NCBI GenBank assembly: GCA_030765065.1
Contig: CM060988.1
Span: forward strand, 197,654,565-197,718,564
Direction of reading: 5' to 3'
Source of the DNA: Deroplatys truncata
Lineage: Eukaryota; Arthropoda; Insecta; Mantodea; Mantidae
DNA length: 64,000 nt
Part shown: positions 1-12,845 of the stretch, one piece after another
Layout: the number at the start of each line of letters is the position of its first letter
How positions within the stretch are numbered: the stretch's first letter is position 1
The notes under the pieces: model-generated
Told to the model about the DNA's origin: nothing
The model's database searches: none
What the model saw: only the letters and a program-made list of their open reading frames with translations
Made by a program: the position numbers and the translations under genes

Positions 1-1004
1 AGAAAGTTCTGTAAGTCATTATTTCTGGTTAACTGCTTGCAAACTGTTAAACTAATTTTTCCTCACTTTAATTTTTGCTGGACTTTTATTCATTAAAAAC
101 AAAATTATATCCACAAATTAGGTGTCAGAGGATAGGAATTTTTACTGCACATTCTATAATACATAACAAAAAACATGGAATTCAAGATTAACTTAGTACA
201 TTTTGAGATAAAAAATAAAATGTATGTAGCGATTGCAAACATTTTGAAATTTTTGCTATGCAGGACATATTTTTTTTTTAATTTTCCTTACAGTTAAGAT
301 ATGACAAAACCCATGCGTTAACTTTTTATAAATGAGTTTCTGGTTTTGTACAATAAATTTCAAACTTGTTTTCAAAAAAGTGTGGAGTGAATTTCATTTA
401 GAAAATTTGCAAATTTTTTGAAAGAAAACTTTCAATATTTCAAAAACTAATTGACATACAAAAATTAAACTGTGCCAAATAGTTTCACATAACTCCCTAA
501 ATGTATGTAAAAAATTAAATATGTAGCTTTAAAATGGTATAAAACAGAAAATTGACCCATCACCTTCCTTACAGAATTAAATTTGCACAAAATATAGCCA
601 AGTTACTAAGTTTAAAAAAAAAAAAAAAGATTAAATGAAAATTCCAATCAACATTTGCTTCCAAGGAAACAACCACAAAACGTTAAGTGTGAACGGTCTC
701 TAACAGGATATTTTTACAGTTAAAGGAAAACTTAGAAATTGTTTTAAAATGGTCAAAAGATATAGAAACTGTTTTTTCAACATTAATAATTAAGTTGTTT
801 TTGCACACCATTTTTTAAAATTATTAACAGCTTTTACTACTTTCTCGTTTAGGATATTTACACATTTTGATGACAAGGTAAACAAGCATCATCAAGATTC
901 ATTATAATACAATGCAAATCAATATTGAATTTTAAATCAGTAACATACTGAGTTCCCAACACAGACCTTGTGAAACATTGATTGTCTATTTTTGATTAAT
1001 AGTT
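1..1004. other. AT-rich non-coding stretch
   Basis: No coding, RNA or recognisable repeat signal was seen. It is strongly AT-rich with short A and T runs. It would lie downstream of exon A, in an intron or 3' flank of the minus-strand zinc-finger-type gene. Confidence 0.5.
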
Positions 1005-2049
1005 TCCACTATCATCACAAACATGAATGGAATAATCAATAGTCATAAACAGTTGCTTTTCGAATTCCAACTTCCAGATGTGAAAGACATTTACTACTTC
1101 AAAGTTCTTGTTATGCTGAGATATCGGACAATCTCAGTTTTCTAGGACCCACAGCATTCTGATATATAGATTTTCAATGCAACAAACATATAGCACGTCT
1201 TTTGTCTTGCACAATATAAAACTAAAAAAGTATATAGGTCTTTATGCTTAATGAAAAAGAAGTTTTTCTTTGGGTTCCGTTGGCAGATTCACTATGCATG
1301 CATGGGATCTTTAGGAATTAAATGAATGCCCTTGTATTTTAATACGTAATTTTAAAAGATAAACGTATGTCTATGATCCATAAAAAAGATGTTAGCTAAT
1401 TTTTAATCTTTGTACAAGTCCTGTATGTATAAAACTAAGTTCATATTTCCAGAACTAAATATAAAGCATATAAAAAAGCTTTTAACCAGATTTACATACT
1501 GCATTGCTCATAAGATGACAGAGAATCAGTGAATAGTGACAGTATCACATACCAGCATACCAAAGTGCTTATTTGTGTTGAAATTCCTTGTCTTTCATTG
1601 ATAGATATTTTGAAACAATTGCATACATGATGGACACTCCTTGTTTCAGTAACCACTGCTTATAAATCCTGAAGTCTGCAGAGATCAAGAATGATCAAAT
1701 GACCCTGGGGTCCATATAGCTTAAGAGCATTTGTAATTTATCTTCTGAAAATTAAGGAAATATGTGGAAAGTACCTTAACCAACTACATACATCTAAGAT
1801 TCTCCAGATTAGATAGAAAACCAACTATACTGATACCAAGAAAAAGGTCCTGATTATATACTCTATCATACATGGACAGCACTATCCTGAGTTAACAGTA
1901 CTGAGAAAAGTTTATTTGATCTGAAAGGATGATTTTCAGCATTCTTCAAACTAAACTGAGAATTATATTGAAAGTCTGTAATGGATCTGCTATCAGTCTT
2001 CCATTCCTTGTAATTTTCTACTACTTCAAGCTGAAAGTAATTTAAAATT

Positions 2050-2286
2050 AAATTTAATTTTATTTATGGACACTGTAACTACTATGGTTCTTAGCATAAC
2101 ATTCTATATTGGGCGTGAAAGACCGAAGTTTTGCTGAGGCCTCTTTATCAGGCTTGAAGTTCTTTTACGTGCCATAAATCTAGGACATGGGATCACCGGC
2201 TTTAGTTCCCTTCTGGAGGAAGCTATGCTATGGACTTTTATGCCTGAAAAAATCCATTGCTCCATGACCTCGGGAAATAGAGAAGG
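2050..2286 (-). mobile_element. tRNA-derived SINE, copy 1
   Basis: One of nine copies of the same family. The body is shared (AAAGACC, a run on cataloguing positions ending in AATAAA-type tail), and the minus-strand 3' end is an AAATTAAA-like tail. The element is bounded by a near-perfect 15-base target-site duplication at 2035-2049 and 2287-2301 (one mismatch). Duplicate B has the uninterrupted site near 48195. The tRNA-like head is truncated here. Confidence 0.85.
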
Positions 2287-2420
2287 AAGTAATTTAAGAT
2301 TGAAATACAATATACAGAATATTCTTTGCAAGCAAAACAATAATTATCTTCTCTACAGAAATGTGGTTTCTTGAGTTGTGCAGTAATAAGTAAAACTGAT
2401 TTATTATCAGCAAAACTAAC

Positions 2421-2815
2421 CTTAGTTACGTCATCAACACATTGAGCTTCTGTAGAAGTTCTTTCCAGCCATGACAGTTCCTCTTTTATTTCTATCTTGG
2501 TATTCATTTCACAATGCTTGTTGCATTCTTTAACTTTCATTATAGGTTCTTCAGAAAAAAACTCACTCTTGTTTTGTGCACAAAAGTCTGAAAGAACAGC
2601 CTCTTCCTGCATTTCTGTTTTGGTTTCCATTTCAAAGACTTTGTCCCATACAGTAGCATCACTGTTCAGCTTCATTTTAACATCTTGTGAAAAGCTTTCT
2701 CCCTCAATCTGTGAAATAACCTCTGAGAAAGGAACCTCTTCTTTGATTTCTATTTTGATATCCATTTCACAACTGCTACACTTAACAGTAGTGTTCTTAA
2801 ATTTCAGTACCGAGT
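2421..2815 (-). CDS. Internal exon A: acidic lysine/glutamate-rich exon of a zinc-finger-type gene
   Basis: Open in one frame from a 3' splice site (TTTTCCACAG, exon starts at 2815) to a 5' splice site (AAG|GTTAGT, exon ends at 2421), 395 nt. It enters in phase 1 and leaves in phase 0. It codes three internal repeats spaced about 45 residues apart, each like CEMxxKIEIKEE. The first and third (IKIEIKEE, TKIEIKEE) contain psi-K-x-E, the consensus for SUMO attachment; the second (TKTEMQEE) is degenerate. Such exons commonly lie upstream of C2H2 finger exons in insect genes, where they probably recruit regulators; that role is inference. Its own finger exon would lie below position 1. A paralogous exon of 392 nt is at 49239-49630. 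No stop interrupts it, so it could be functional. Confidence 0.7.
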
Positions 2816-3270
2816 CTGTGGAAAACAAACATAATTAATAGCATTAAATCTCTATAATTTCAACCAATGGAGAAGGAAACAAGCTAAAATGTTAAGTATA
2901 CAGCTCTGCATTGCTTCAGGGAATTGAAACAATGAAAGTGATCAAAAGTCATAGCAAGAAAAATAAAAATATTTACGCATTTGTTGATTTTATCAGTTGA
3001 ACAGCTGATTAGAAATATAGGTAAAATGTGTGCAATCTCTCAGTATATTGAAGCTGTCTACAAGATTGCATGTGCTGCTATTCAAGCAAATAAATCAAAT
3101 GCTGTCTCATTTACTTGTGGTTATGCCTTTAGAGCTCTTTAGCTTGAACAAAAGCTGAGAGATCCAATTTTAGTTATGGCAATTGCAACTTAAAAGGTGT
3201 TATGGAGAGACGTTGAAAGAATGGTCACAAATACAGCTGTACCAGCTAAACTCAAGCCATTTAAGTTTGA

Positions 3271-3569
3271 AAAATTAAACTGAGTTTTATTGATGAACAC
3301 TCTTTAACTACTATGGTTCTCAATGTCCCGTTCTACATTGGGCATGAAAGACCGAACATTTTACTCATGGCCTCTTTATCAGACTTGAGGTTCTTTTATA
3401 TGCCATAAATCTAGGACACAGGACCACCAGCTTTACTTCCCTTTTGAAGGAAGCCATGCTAAGGATTTATAAGCCTGAAAATATCCATCGCCTTCTGCCA
3501 GGTTTGAACCTGCGACCTCGGGAACCATAGCCTAGCATGATACTACTAGACCATGGAGGACATTTATTT
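3271..3569 (-). mobile_element. tRNA-derived SINE, copy 2 (near full length)
   Basis: About 300 bp. On the minus strand the head carries pol III boxes (a TAGTGGT-like A box and the B box GGTTCAAACC, seen on plus as ggtttgaacc), followed by the family body and an AT-rich tail. The target-site duplication is 3259-3270 and 3570-3581 (11 of 12 bases identical). Confidence 0.85.
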
Positions 3570-3788
3570 ATTTAAGTTTAAGCTTGATTGCTCAAATGTT
3601 AAGGGTTGGCCACGGCATTAAAGTATTAAAGTGTGATTCAAGTTTTGAATATGACAAGAATTCTCAAACTTGTGGGTTTTCCCAAGATACTGTGAATAGC
3701 GATTACTGAGAACAAGAAATGCTCTCCTAAGTGTTGTTAACTGTTTACTTTAGCACACGGTGACCAATTTGTATTAAACCATGCTTAA

Positions 3789-4073
3789 TATGGTCATCCT
3801 CCGTGGTGTAGTGGTTACCATGCTAGCCTCTTGTTCCCGAGGCAGCGGGTTCAAACTTGGTGGAGGGTGATGGAGTTTTACAGGCATAAAAATCCTTAGC
3901 ATGTCTTCCTTCAGAAGGGAAGTAAAGTCTGTGGTCCCGTGTCATAGATTTACAGTATGTAAAAGAACCTCAAGCCTGATAAAAGACCTCTGAGCAAAAT
4001 TACTGGTCTTTGACGTCCAATATGGAATGGGATGCTAAGGACCACAGCAGCTAAACAGCACCCATAAATAAAG
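3789..4073 (+). mobile_element. tRNA-derived SINE, copy 3
   Basis: Full-length plus-strand copy. It begins near tcctccgtggtgtagtgg (A box), has gggttcaaac (B box) about 35 bases later, then the shared body. It ends in AATAAA. The 8-base target-site duplication ATGCTTAA is at 3781-3788 and 4074-4081. Confidence 0.85.
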
Positions 4074-4239
4074 ATGCTTAACTTTTAAAGAAACCATAAA
4101 AAATGTTAAGTTAAACTATTTTATCTGCTTATTTTGTGAGAAAATATTAATCTGAATGCATATAATAATTTGTAAAGCAAACGAAAATGTATTCATTGGA
4201 CAAATGAAGAATACTGACAGTAATATTGGGGTACCAGCA

Positions 4240-4325
4240 TGTTGTCATGGTAGCTGAGTGGTTAGAGCAACTGGATAGAAACAGGGAGATAATGGTTCAA
4301 ATTCTGACAATGGCAATGAATTTTT
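4240..4325 (+). repeat. Isolated tRNA-like segment of a second SINE type
   Basis: The segment has an A box-like TAGCTGAGTGGTTAGAGC and a B box-like GGTTCAAATTC at tRNA spacing. I could not form a convincing acceptor stem, so a functional tRNA gene is unlikely. A single copy was seen in the window, and its sequence differs from both other tRNA-headed repeats here. Confidence 0.4.
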
Positions 4326-4369
4326 AAGTCATCTGATTCTACCTTTCCAAACAACTGAATGTTGGCAGG

Positions 4370-5140
4370 ACTTCAAGAGAATGGTCAAGGAATTAACAAT
4401 TCAAACCATTTCAAACGGATATCTCAGAAATGGCTTATACCACAAAAAAGAAAACTTATTTTAAATAAATTGTGTGTATTAAACAGATCTACATTTTTTG
4501 TGTACTACATTTTTATCTATCGCTTAATGCTTACCAGTTACACAAGATTATACAAAATTCCTTCTGAATGAAGAGGATTTTACAGGCTATTCCCATAAAA
4601 TTCAATATATACATTCTATGAAATTAAAATGAAGTCATTATTAACAGTGGAGCTAAATAAGTATTTACACAACATATTAAAAACACATGAACTCCACATA
4701 CGTCAAGTAATTAAAACATATGATTCGAGAAGCATGCTCCTCATCGTCAGTTTGATGACTGGATCTTGCAGCCGGAAAACTTCTCGATCAAGTCACTGTG
4801 TCTGTGCTGTGCTCTGTCTCCTATGGCTACTCGGATGAGTAGTTGAATATACATTTGTCATGCAAATATCTTTTCAAAAATGTTGAAGAATCTTCCATGT
4901 GAAGGGTAGTTTAGGGTGGGGGATTTTCTTGAAAACCTTTGTGTCACATGTTTGGAAGATACTGAACCTAAACACTAAGTTTGGTATTTATCCAACTTTT
5001 TGTTTTTGAGTTATGCTGTTCAGATGCACATTTTTCTAAAAATGTTTTTTTTTTTGGTTTCAGGGGGCCTCGAACATATATTTATGGTGAAACACAAGCA
5101 TAGAAATTTTGGGTGAAATGCAATACCTTCTGTAACTACT
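4370..5140 (+). repeat. Dispersed repeat D, copy 1
   Basis: It shares long runs with 18440-18930, 23400-24180, 41280-42190 and 49960-50780. Landmarks in order are an 'atctcagaaatgg' block, a 'cttctgaatgaagagga' block, a 'ttttgagttat' block, and a 'ggattcagggg' block near the end. No protein is encoded. The class is unknown; it behaves like a mobile element because it sits at different points in duplicates A and B. Confidence 0.65.
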
Positions 5141-5149
5141 AGGTACATG

Positions 5150-5771
5150 GTACAGAAAGTAATAAGCAGAAGTGATCCTGATCCAACATTGGGGAACCTA
5201 TTTTATCCTAATGGTAAACATATTGAACTAGCTACCTACCTGACATACATGGCAATTTTGTAAACTCAAATAATGAATTCATTTCATTTACTTTCCCTCA
5301 ATGTTTATAAAATTATTGTTTAATTATCTATAAAATTACGCTGAATCCTTAACTTTACACCTTATAATTGTAATTTTGTACAGCCCTGGCTATTCCTAAT
5401 AACAAATGAAAAATCCTGTGATATTAATGCAAAGTATATGAATTGTAGGAATGTCTGACATCCTTAGTCTTCTCCCGTCAGTCTTCCAAGTTCAAAATGC
5501 TGCATAGCCTATAATATGCTTCAGCTGTGGAATAATCATTGATTGGAATGGTCCAAAAATCTTGTTGTATAATTACAGTATTTGAAATTTTAAACCTTTC
5601 TACCTTCTCTTTGGTGTAATAGCTACTTAATAACAAAAGGTACACAGTTTTCACATAATTCAGAAAGCCCTAAGCTATAGAATGAAATAGAGGTGAAACT
5701 CCTGAATATAAGATGTCCCACTCCCAGGCCACCTATTTAAGCTCTTTGGAAAAGACACATAGTCTGCAATT
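5150..5771. other. Non-coding remainder of duplicate A
   Basis: Only the match of 5190-5240 to 51210-51260 was noticed. No gene or mobile-element signal was seen in the rest. Confidence 0.5.
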
Positions 5772-6690
5772 TGAGGCAGTATTTTTAACACTTGAATAAT
5801 TTCAATTGTATTATATAATATATAAATTTAATAACAATCCGCCTTGAAGCAATATGAATGAAATAATTTGTAAAAATGTATATAACAGTCATTGCATATG
5901 CTTATATTATTGTAAACATGTTCAATAATGTTATGTGAATGCATTATGTAGTTTAATAATGCAAGAGCTGTGAGAATAATAAGTTTAAAGTTGCTAACAA
6001 TGAGGTAACCTTGAAGTAATAATGAGTTTGAGAGTTTAAATGTTACTAGTCATGATTACAGCAACGATAATGTAAATGTTGTGATAGTTTAAACATAGCC
6101 AATCAACTGCCAGAAAAAGCTTTAATTAAATGCAGGTATTCTATTGAACTTGGATTAGCCAATAAGACTTGAAATAAAGAAGCTTATGGGTTTTGAACGG
6201 TTGAAATCTTTCAATTGCCTGCAGACCTTGGTAGTGACCGGATGGAAGATGTGTTCTCTAAAGAAATATTATGTATTTGTGTGAATCGTAAAATTAAATA
6301 TATGTGTTAACAAAGTACAAGTTTTAAATTAAAGAATCTTACAGTTCTTAATATCAGTGTAGTGCTATTTAATTCGTGCCAAGGATTAATAAAAAGAAGT
6401 GAATTTAAACTTAAAATCTGTGTAAGCCTACATTCTTATCGTACCATGCCCTGTCTAAGAGATACTTGACTGTAAAACAATACTGACGCAGCCGAGGCAA
6501 ACATAAACATAAATACTATCTATAGAAGCAGTTTAATAACAAAGTTAATTAATATTTTTTTAAACTTGAAGCGTAACAACAACAAAAAATACATCTTCAA
6601 ATAGGCTTCACATACGTAGTAGCATATTACATAACAAACAATCCACTTCAAATTGACGTCCATACGTGGAGCTAAAAAATAAATAAATAA
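5772..6690 (+). mobile_element. LTR-like repeat, copy 1 (3' incomplete)
   Basis: It begins TGAGGCAGT and is colinear with the reverse complement of 16683-17759 over about 900 bp. Shared landmarks include 'caagagctgtgagaataataag' split over two blocks, an 'accttggtagtga' block and a 'gaggatgtgttctct' block. No coding region is present. A TG start, internal polyadenylation-like signals and no protein suggest a solo LTR, but the class is inferred. Confidence 0.55.
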
Positions 6691-7994
6691 ACTAAACTCC
6701 AACAGCATACCTATCTCAAATTGAGAAATACAGATTTCTCAATTGTTAATTTAAAATATTTGGGTCCACTGAATTGAAATGTTAATAATTTTTCTCTATT
6801 TTTACATTTAAAATGGCCTAATGAACTTGATTCCAACATAGTACAAAAGGACAACTTTCTTAATAAGGGTTATTAAAATATTTTGGTATGCCATGTGTAT
6901 TGTAATGTTGTAAGCAGTCTCCTTTCTTTTTGTTTTTCTCTGTTTAATTGCTAAATCATGACCATCCACTTATATACTGCTTGGAATGAAATATCCTCAG
7001 CTACTGTTTTATTTTATATATATTTTCTGTGGAGTAACATCAACCACTTTCCACGTCACAGCCTTCTTCATAAGCATGTACTCATTTAACACTGATGTAT
7101 TTGTTCTCAAGCCGAAGGGCTTTGAGAATTATTTTTAAACCTTTGGAAATTTATGAAATTAGATAGTGTGAAGGAATTATAAAAATTGCTTGAGAAATAA
7201 ACCTCAGACAAGTCTACATCCATTTGCTTGCTGTTGTCTTTTGTCTTCCTTCAAACATTTATTGTGGCATAAATCTTTTGCCCCAAAAAAGTCTTTACGG
7301 TGTTGTTTAACAGAAATTAAAATAGGTATGAAATATTTTAGTTGCCAGGTGTTAAAATTGATAATTACCATTACAACCTGCAAGAGCGATAAGGTATTAA
7401 ATTTCAAACTTGCAATAACCTGTAAAACCAAAGATATGTCTGTAATTGAAAATCAAAGAAATATTGATGGTAGATATTCCAATTTAAAATTATTTGTGGT
7501 GCATGTTAAATCAATTTGTTGATGGAATTAGTAGGTACTAAACTTCATAGGTTATATTTTCACACCATATTCTGAGAGAACTGACTAAATTTGGAAGTTA
7601 TACTTCCCCATAAGTTTCAACCTTAGTACAAAAGGCTCATCTGGTACATAATATATTTATTTATGGCAAGCACACTTGGATTAAAAAAAAAAAAAATACT
7701 TGACTTTGGTATGTTCATATGCTTAATTACATGATGTTTTCTCCTCTTGTGTAGTATTGCGACAGAATCAATGTTAAATTGTAATATTAACAGTTGTAAG
7801 AATTCACAAGAAACTAAGCTTTTACCCCAATAAGATCTAAAGGTTTTTGTGGTTATGATTTCATAAAAGCGGTGTGAAGGAATTAGGAAGTGGGTGCGTA
7901 AATAAAGAAATGCCCATTCCTATCATACAGAGTTTTGTTTTTTGTTTCATGGTGCGTTATTAACAGTTTCTATATTTTTAGGTATATCAGCAAC
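6690..7994. other. Non-coding, nothing recognised
   Basis: AT-rich sequence without a supported gene. Short open frames exist in this stretch, but they show no family similarity I can recognise. Confidence 0.5.
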
Positions 7995-8007
7995 ATGCTC
8001 GAAACAT

Positions 8008-8274
8008 GATAGCCTCTGGTTCATGAGGTAGCAGGTTCAAATAGTGGAAGCCATTGGACTTTTTTGGGTGTAAAAATCTTTAGCTGACTTTCTTTGGAAG
8101 GAAAGTAAAGCTGGTGGTCCCATGTCATAGATAATGGCACATAAAAGAGCCTCAAGCCTGATAAAGAGGCCTCTGAGGAAAATTTCTGATCTTTCATGCC
8201 AATGTACAGAATGGGATGCTAAGAACCATAGTAGTTAAACAGCATTCATAAATAAAAGCTCAATTTAATTTTTA
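8008..8274 (+). mobile_element. tRNA-derived SINE, copy 4 (5' truncated)
   Basis: It has a remnant B box (gcaggttcaaat), the shared body and a tail ending in TTTAATTTTT. The target-site duplication of 13 bases is at 7995-8007 and 8275-8287 (one mismatch). Confidence 0.8.
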
Positions 8275-8457
8275 ATGCTTGAAACATTGAGACTACTTCT
8301 GTGTAAAGTATTACCAAAATGAGAAAGCACATTGATTTTGAGGTAGGGGAAAACAGCATCAACTTTCCACTTAAGACTAGTGACTCTGTTCACTAACATC
8401 AAAACATGATACCTAAATTAATATATCATTTCACCCTACATTCGTCCTATTACACAT

Positions 8458-8620
8458 ACCTGGGTACTGTAAGTAGTCAACTCCCCAGTCACTTGCGTAT
8501 TCAATTCACAATCCAATCAAGCTACTAATAATGAAGGAAAATAGTTGATGACATAGTGAACCATACAAAGCTACTTATCTTTGCACAATTACCGTAACAT
8601 ACCTTCTCCCTTGAGGCAGC
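8458..8620 (-). other. Possible 5' exon/leader edge of gene copy A
   Basis: The stretch is conserved with 52085-52230. On the minus strand it shows a good donor, CCCAG|GTATGT, with GT at 8458-8459. A second donor-like AGAAG|GTATGT lies near 8605. If real, one of these marks the end of a leader exon upstream of exon A. There is no protein evidence. Confidence 0.3.
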
Positions 8621-8624
8621 TCTG

Positions 8625-9319
8625 GCACTGTGTGTTGTGAGTGAAGTGGAGGGAGAGCCTATGTTGCAACCTTCTGCACAGAGGGGAACAGGAGTGCAAA
8701 ATGCTACCTGGCATGCTCAGGTGACAATGCTAATGATTCATTATTGTACATGACTAAATAAATCGTCTTTCTCACAATGCTTATGAAAGAAGAAATTATA
8801 AGTTAATACTTTGAAACTACTAATGCTATATTAACTACCACTATTATAATTATATGTTTAATTATAACATTGCAAGGTGAGATAGTGAGAAGAGAGAAGG
8901 TTTCATGTATTTGCTAATAGCATTTCTGATAACAGAACCAAATCAACACAAAAGAAATGTTGTAATGAGCTGTACATAAAATATGCTCCATATTATCATG
9001 TAGTAATGGATAAAGTTTCATTCTTGCACACTTGTGCTTTTTTCATGTGATTATTATTATTATTATTTCTAATAATACAATACTACTGTTTATTTTATAT
9101 TATGTTAAGGCCTTGTCTATTTTTTTATACCTGCATGCATTCCTTCCAGGGTTCACGAGATTAAGACATATGCATTACATGCAGCAGTGTACATATATCC
9201 GTCAACAGTGGAAGTGTTATTTATGCTGGAGGGTTCAAAGGGGTGAGTGGCTATCACGCATGTAGCTGCATTGATGTAAACTGTCTCAAGTGACAAGATA
9301 TAATATATGGCAATTTGAA
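8625..9319. other. Non-coding, nothing recognised
   Basis: No repeat or coding family was recognised between duplicate A and the LINE. Confidence 0.5.
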
Positions 9320-9505
9320 TTCTGATATTTATTGCTGGTTTTTTTTGTACAAATTTTTTCTTGCCAGCAATACTGCTCTTTTTGCCTGGCACCCTGGCCT
9401 TCTGGCTCATCTAATCTCCCTTGCTATCTTTAATCCCTATTGCCCATCTTCTCCTTCCTCCATTTGCCTTTCTACTTTTCATATCTCTGTAATTTTTCTA
9501 ATCCA

Positions 9506-12500
9506 TTACTCTTTTACTTTCTTTAGGAACTCCCCCATATTCTTATTTTGCTTTTCTTCTTTTCTCGTTAGCATTTTAATTGCTACTATTTTCCTATCCA
9601 TTTTTTCCCATAATTCTTTTCTCCATTCTGCTAATTCTTTGCATTCTGTCATATAATGCTCTGTGCTTTCATTTCCTCTGCATAATTCACAAATTCCGTT
9701 TTTGTTACACCTTATCCCTCTCAAGTACATTGATCCTGTTCTCATCCATGCAAACGCTTCCTTTTCTGCCCTATTACAATAATCTACATACTCTTCCCAT
9801 CCCCAATTCCTTTTTACTAATCTGTAGAACCCTAATGACTTTGTTTTTTCTAAGCTTCCCCAAATCTCTTGTCTTTATATGTCATCCACTCCGTTTCTTA
9901 CTGCTATCCAGAAGCCATTACTATTTCTTTCTCCTGCTCTCCAAATATCTCCCATTCCTATCTTCTCCATAATTTTTTCTACCCCTGTCCACCAGCTATT
10001 TTTATTTTTTATACTCTTTTGTTGTTCCATGCATATCTTTAAAATTTCCTCTTTTCTTTTCTCAGGCATCTATACCAAAATTTTAATATCCTTTCCAGTA
10101 TCACTCCCTTTCTTCTTGTTCTTCCTAATTCCACTAATGCTACTTCCCCTGGTGCTGATCTTGTTAACCCCAATAGCTCTTTGCAAAACATTCTATAACT
10201 CTGGTCTATTTTCCTGCTTAAATCCGATCTCGCCCAAATTTCTACTGCATATAGCATTCTTGCTTCTACCAATGCTTCGTACATTCTTTCTATCCATTTA
10301 GTTGGCATTTCTAATTTATATTTGCACATCCTTACTTCTGTCATTGCTGCCTTTCCTTTAGCCATAACCTTCCTGCTATGCGCCCCCATTCACCATTACT
10401 GCTCATCCTCACCCCCAAATAATCCATCTCCTTGACAACTTCTAACTTTAAACCCATCTGCCATTTCTCTTCTCTTTTTAGTTTATTTCCTCTTTTAAAT
10501 ACCATAACTATTGATTTACTTATATTTACTTTTATTCCCCATTCTTTGCAAAATTCATGTATCCCATTAACTGCTTTCTGTAGCCCAATTACCGTTATAG
10601 CCCCGACCATAAGATCATCCGCGTATAATAAACCTGGTATCTCTGTATTTGCTATTATGGGGCAGTGCAGATTTTTTCTTTCACTCTTTCTGATATGTCA
10701 TCTATGAATATATTAAATAGTATAGGACTCAATTTGCACCCTTGTCTTAATCCTATTTTTTGCTCTGTCATTTCTGTAACTCCATTATTTTTACATCTTA
10801 TACAGAATCTTATGTCTTTATAAATCTTTGTAATTTCTTTTATAAAGTTTTTGCTTACCCCTTTCTTACTTAATTTATACACTAATGCTTCTCTATTTAT
10901 TGTATCAAATGCTTTTTCAAAATCTGCAAAAAACATATATATCCTTCCTCTTTTCCTACTCAAATACTTATCTATTATCGTCTTTATTATAAATGTATTA
11001 TCTATTGTCTGTTTACCTTTCCTAAACCCGGCTTGATAAATCTGATAGTTTTCCCTTCTTCCACCCAACTTCTTAATCTGTCGGCCAGTATACCTGTATA
11101 TATTTTTCCTAATATTGATAATAAACTTATTCCCCTATAGTTTTCTGGTTTATTTGCTCCTCCCTTTCCTTTGTAAATTGGTACCACCATACTTATTTTC
11201 CAACATTCTGGTATATCATTCTTTTCTTTGATTTTATTTAATAATGTTGTCATCACTTTTAGACTGCTTTACATTTCCCCATATATTTTCCAAAATTCCC
11301 CTGGTATTCCATCTATTCCTACTGCCTTGCCTTTTTTTATATTTCTTATTTGCTGATAAACTTCCAGCTCCATGAATTCACCATCTAATTTTTCATTAAA
11401 TATTCCTCCTCGTCCTATCTCTTTTATATCTAACTTTACATTCTTCCCTTCTCCAATTAGCTCTAAAATACCCTATCCATTCATTTGGTGTAATTTCATT
11501 TTTTTCCCCTCTTTCTTCTTGTTCATCATCCTCACTATTTCCCATATTTTTTTACTATCCTTACTTTCTATTGCTGCCTTTAGTTTCTTTTCTATGTTTC
11601 CCTGCCATTCTTTCTTCTTAACCTCAAGCAAACCTTTATATTCCCCCTTAAGTTTCATCAGATTTTGTCTATCCCTTTCCTTCTCTGATCTTCTCCATTT
11701 AAATAAGCTCTTTAAATACCTCCTTTTTTTATTTCTACATTTTCCATCAAACCACCCCTTAATTTCTTCGCCTTTTCCGTGCCTTCCTTCCATCCCTTCT
11801 CCTGCTCTTGTTAATAATATCTTTAATAACTGTAGCGCTTTTTCTAAGTTTCCCTCATCCATATCTATTTTTTATACCACACTCTGCAATCTGACTTACT
11901 TTTGACTTTAGTTCTTTCATGAATTCCTCTTTTAAAACTTCTTTCCATTTATATACTTTTATTATTTTTATTTTAGCTATTTCCCTATTCTTTACCTTCT
12001 GTTCCAAAACATTTATTTCCATCATTAGTGGGAAATGGCTACTACCTACTATTTCATTTATTATTTTAAAAATGGCGATTCCATCCTCCAGTTCCTCACT
12101 ACATATCATATAGTCTACTACACTTTACCCATTTGCGTTTACAAATGTAAACTCCCCTTCCTCGTCTCCTTCCATTGATCCATTACATATTATCATATTG
12201 TTTACCTCGCAAAATTCTAGTAGTTTTTTTCCCTCCCTGTTAATCGTTACATCCTTGCTTTTCCTTGGCCTTATCACATCCCTATCTTCTTGTATCTGCT
12301 CTTTATCTAATAACCTTCCATTCTCTTCTCCTAATCTCACATTCATATCTCCCATCACAATAAATTCTACCTCTGGCATCTTTTCTCGTATTTCTTCCAT
12401 ATCTTCTTCTAATTTACTATGAAAATTACTATCATGAAAATATGATGCTTCTTGTGGGTTATATGCCACTCCTATTCCTAATCTTATTCCGCTGTTCTGT

Positions 12501-12845
12501 TTAATTATTGACCATAGTACGTTAGTGCCTCTATTCTCCATTTTTTCTATATCAATAATTTTTTCCATATCATTCTTTATAAACAAACCTACTCCTCCTG
12601 ATGCTCTTCCCCTACCACATCTTTTCCTTGCTTTTTTCTCTATAAACTTAAAACCTGTTATCTCTACTACCTCTTCCTTTCCCAGCCAAGTCTCTGATAC
12701 TCCCACAACATCTATAGAACACATCATGTTTTTCATTTCCCCGTTGCCTATCTTATTTTTTAGCCCTTCCACATTCCAAAACATTAATTTTGGCCCCTTC
12801 CCTATTTGTTCTTTTGTTGTTCTTGAAATTTATAGCTCTCCGACA
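9506..12845 (-). pseudogene. LINE ORF2 (endonuclease, reverse transcriptase, zinc knuckle), inactivated
   Basis: The polyprotein nicks target DNA and reverse transcribes the element RNA. The endonuclease (about 12784-11990) shows FWNVEGL, SETW, GGVGLFIKN, YNPQE, GDMN and, after an in-frame TAA at 12122-12124, VVDYMIC and SSHFP; all expected acidic and His positions are visible. The RT shows GIDGIPGEFWK, ENYRGISLL, FFADFEKAFD, LRQGCKLSP and an intact LLYADD box near 10630. The C-terminus has CELC...HYMTEC, a CX2CX7HX4C knuckle near 9680. The frame changes near 11860, 11050, 10640, 10370 and 10050, and further stops occur (for example near 11471). The N-terminus overlaps the end of ORF1 in another frame. 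Confidence 0.9.

Larger units (their letters stand above)
1005..8620. repeat. Segmental duplicate A (paralogue of 46290-52260)
   Basis: Blocks match in the same order and orientation between this region and about 46290-52260: 1100-1660 with 46310-46890, 1690-2000 with 47870-48160, the exon 2421-2815 with 49239-49630, 2990-3080 with 49690-49750, 5190-5240 with 51210-51260, and 8450-8600 with 52085-52230. A further block, 1010-1080, matches 41195-41260. By-eye similarity is moderate, so the duplication is old. The blocks are separated by insertions unique to one copy (SINEs, LTR-like and dispersed repeats). This reads as tandem duplication of a multi-exon gene region. Exact limits need an alignment. 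Confidence 0.75.

Noticed and set aside
7190..7522. 110-residue open frame on the plus strand
   Set aside because: No recognisable family, no splice context, and composition like the surrounding AT-rich DNA.
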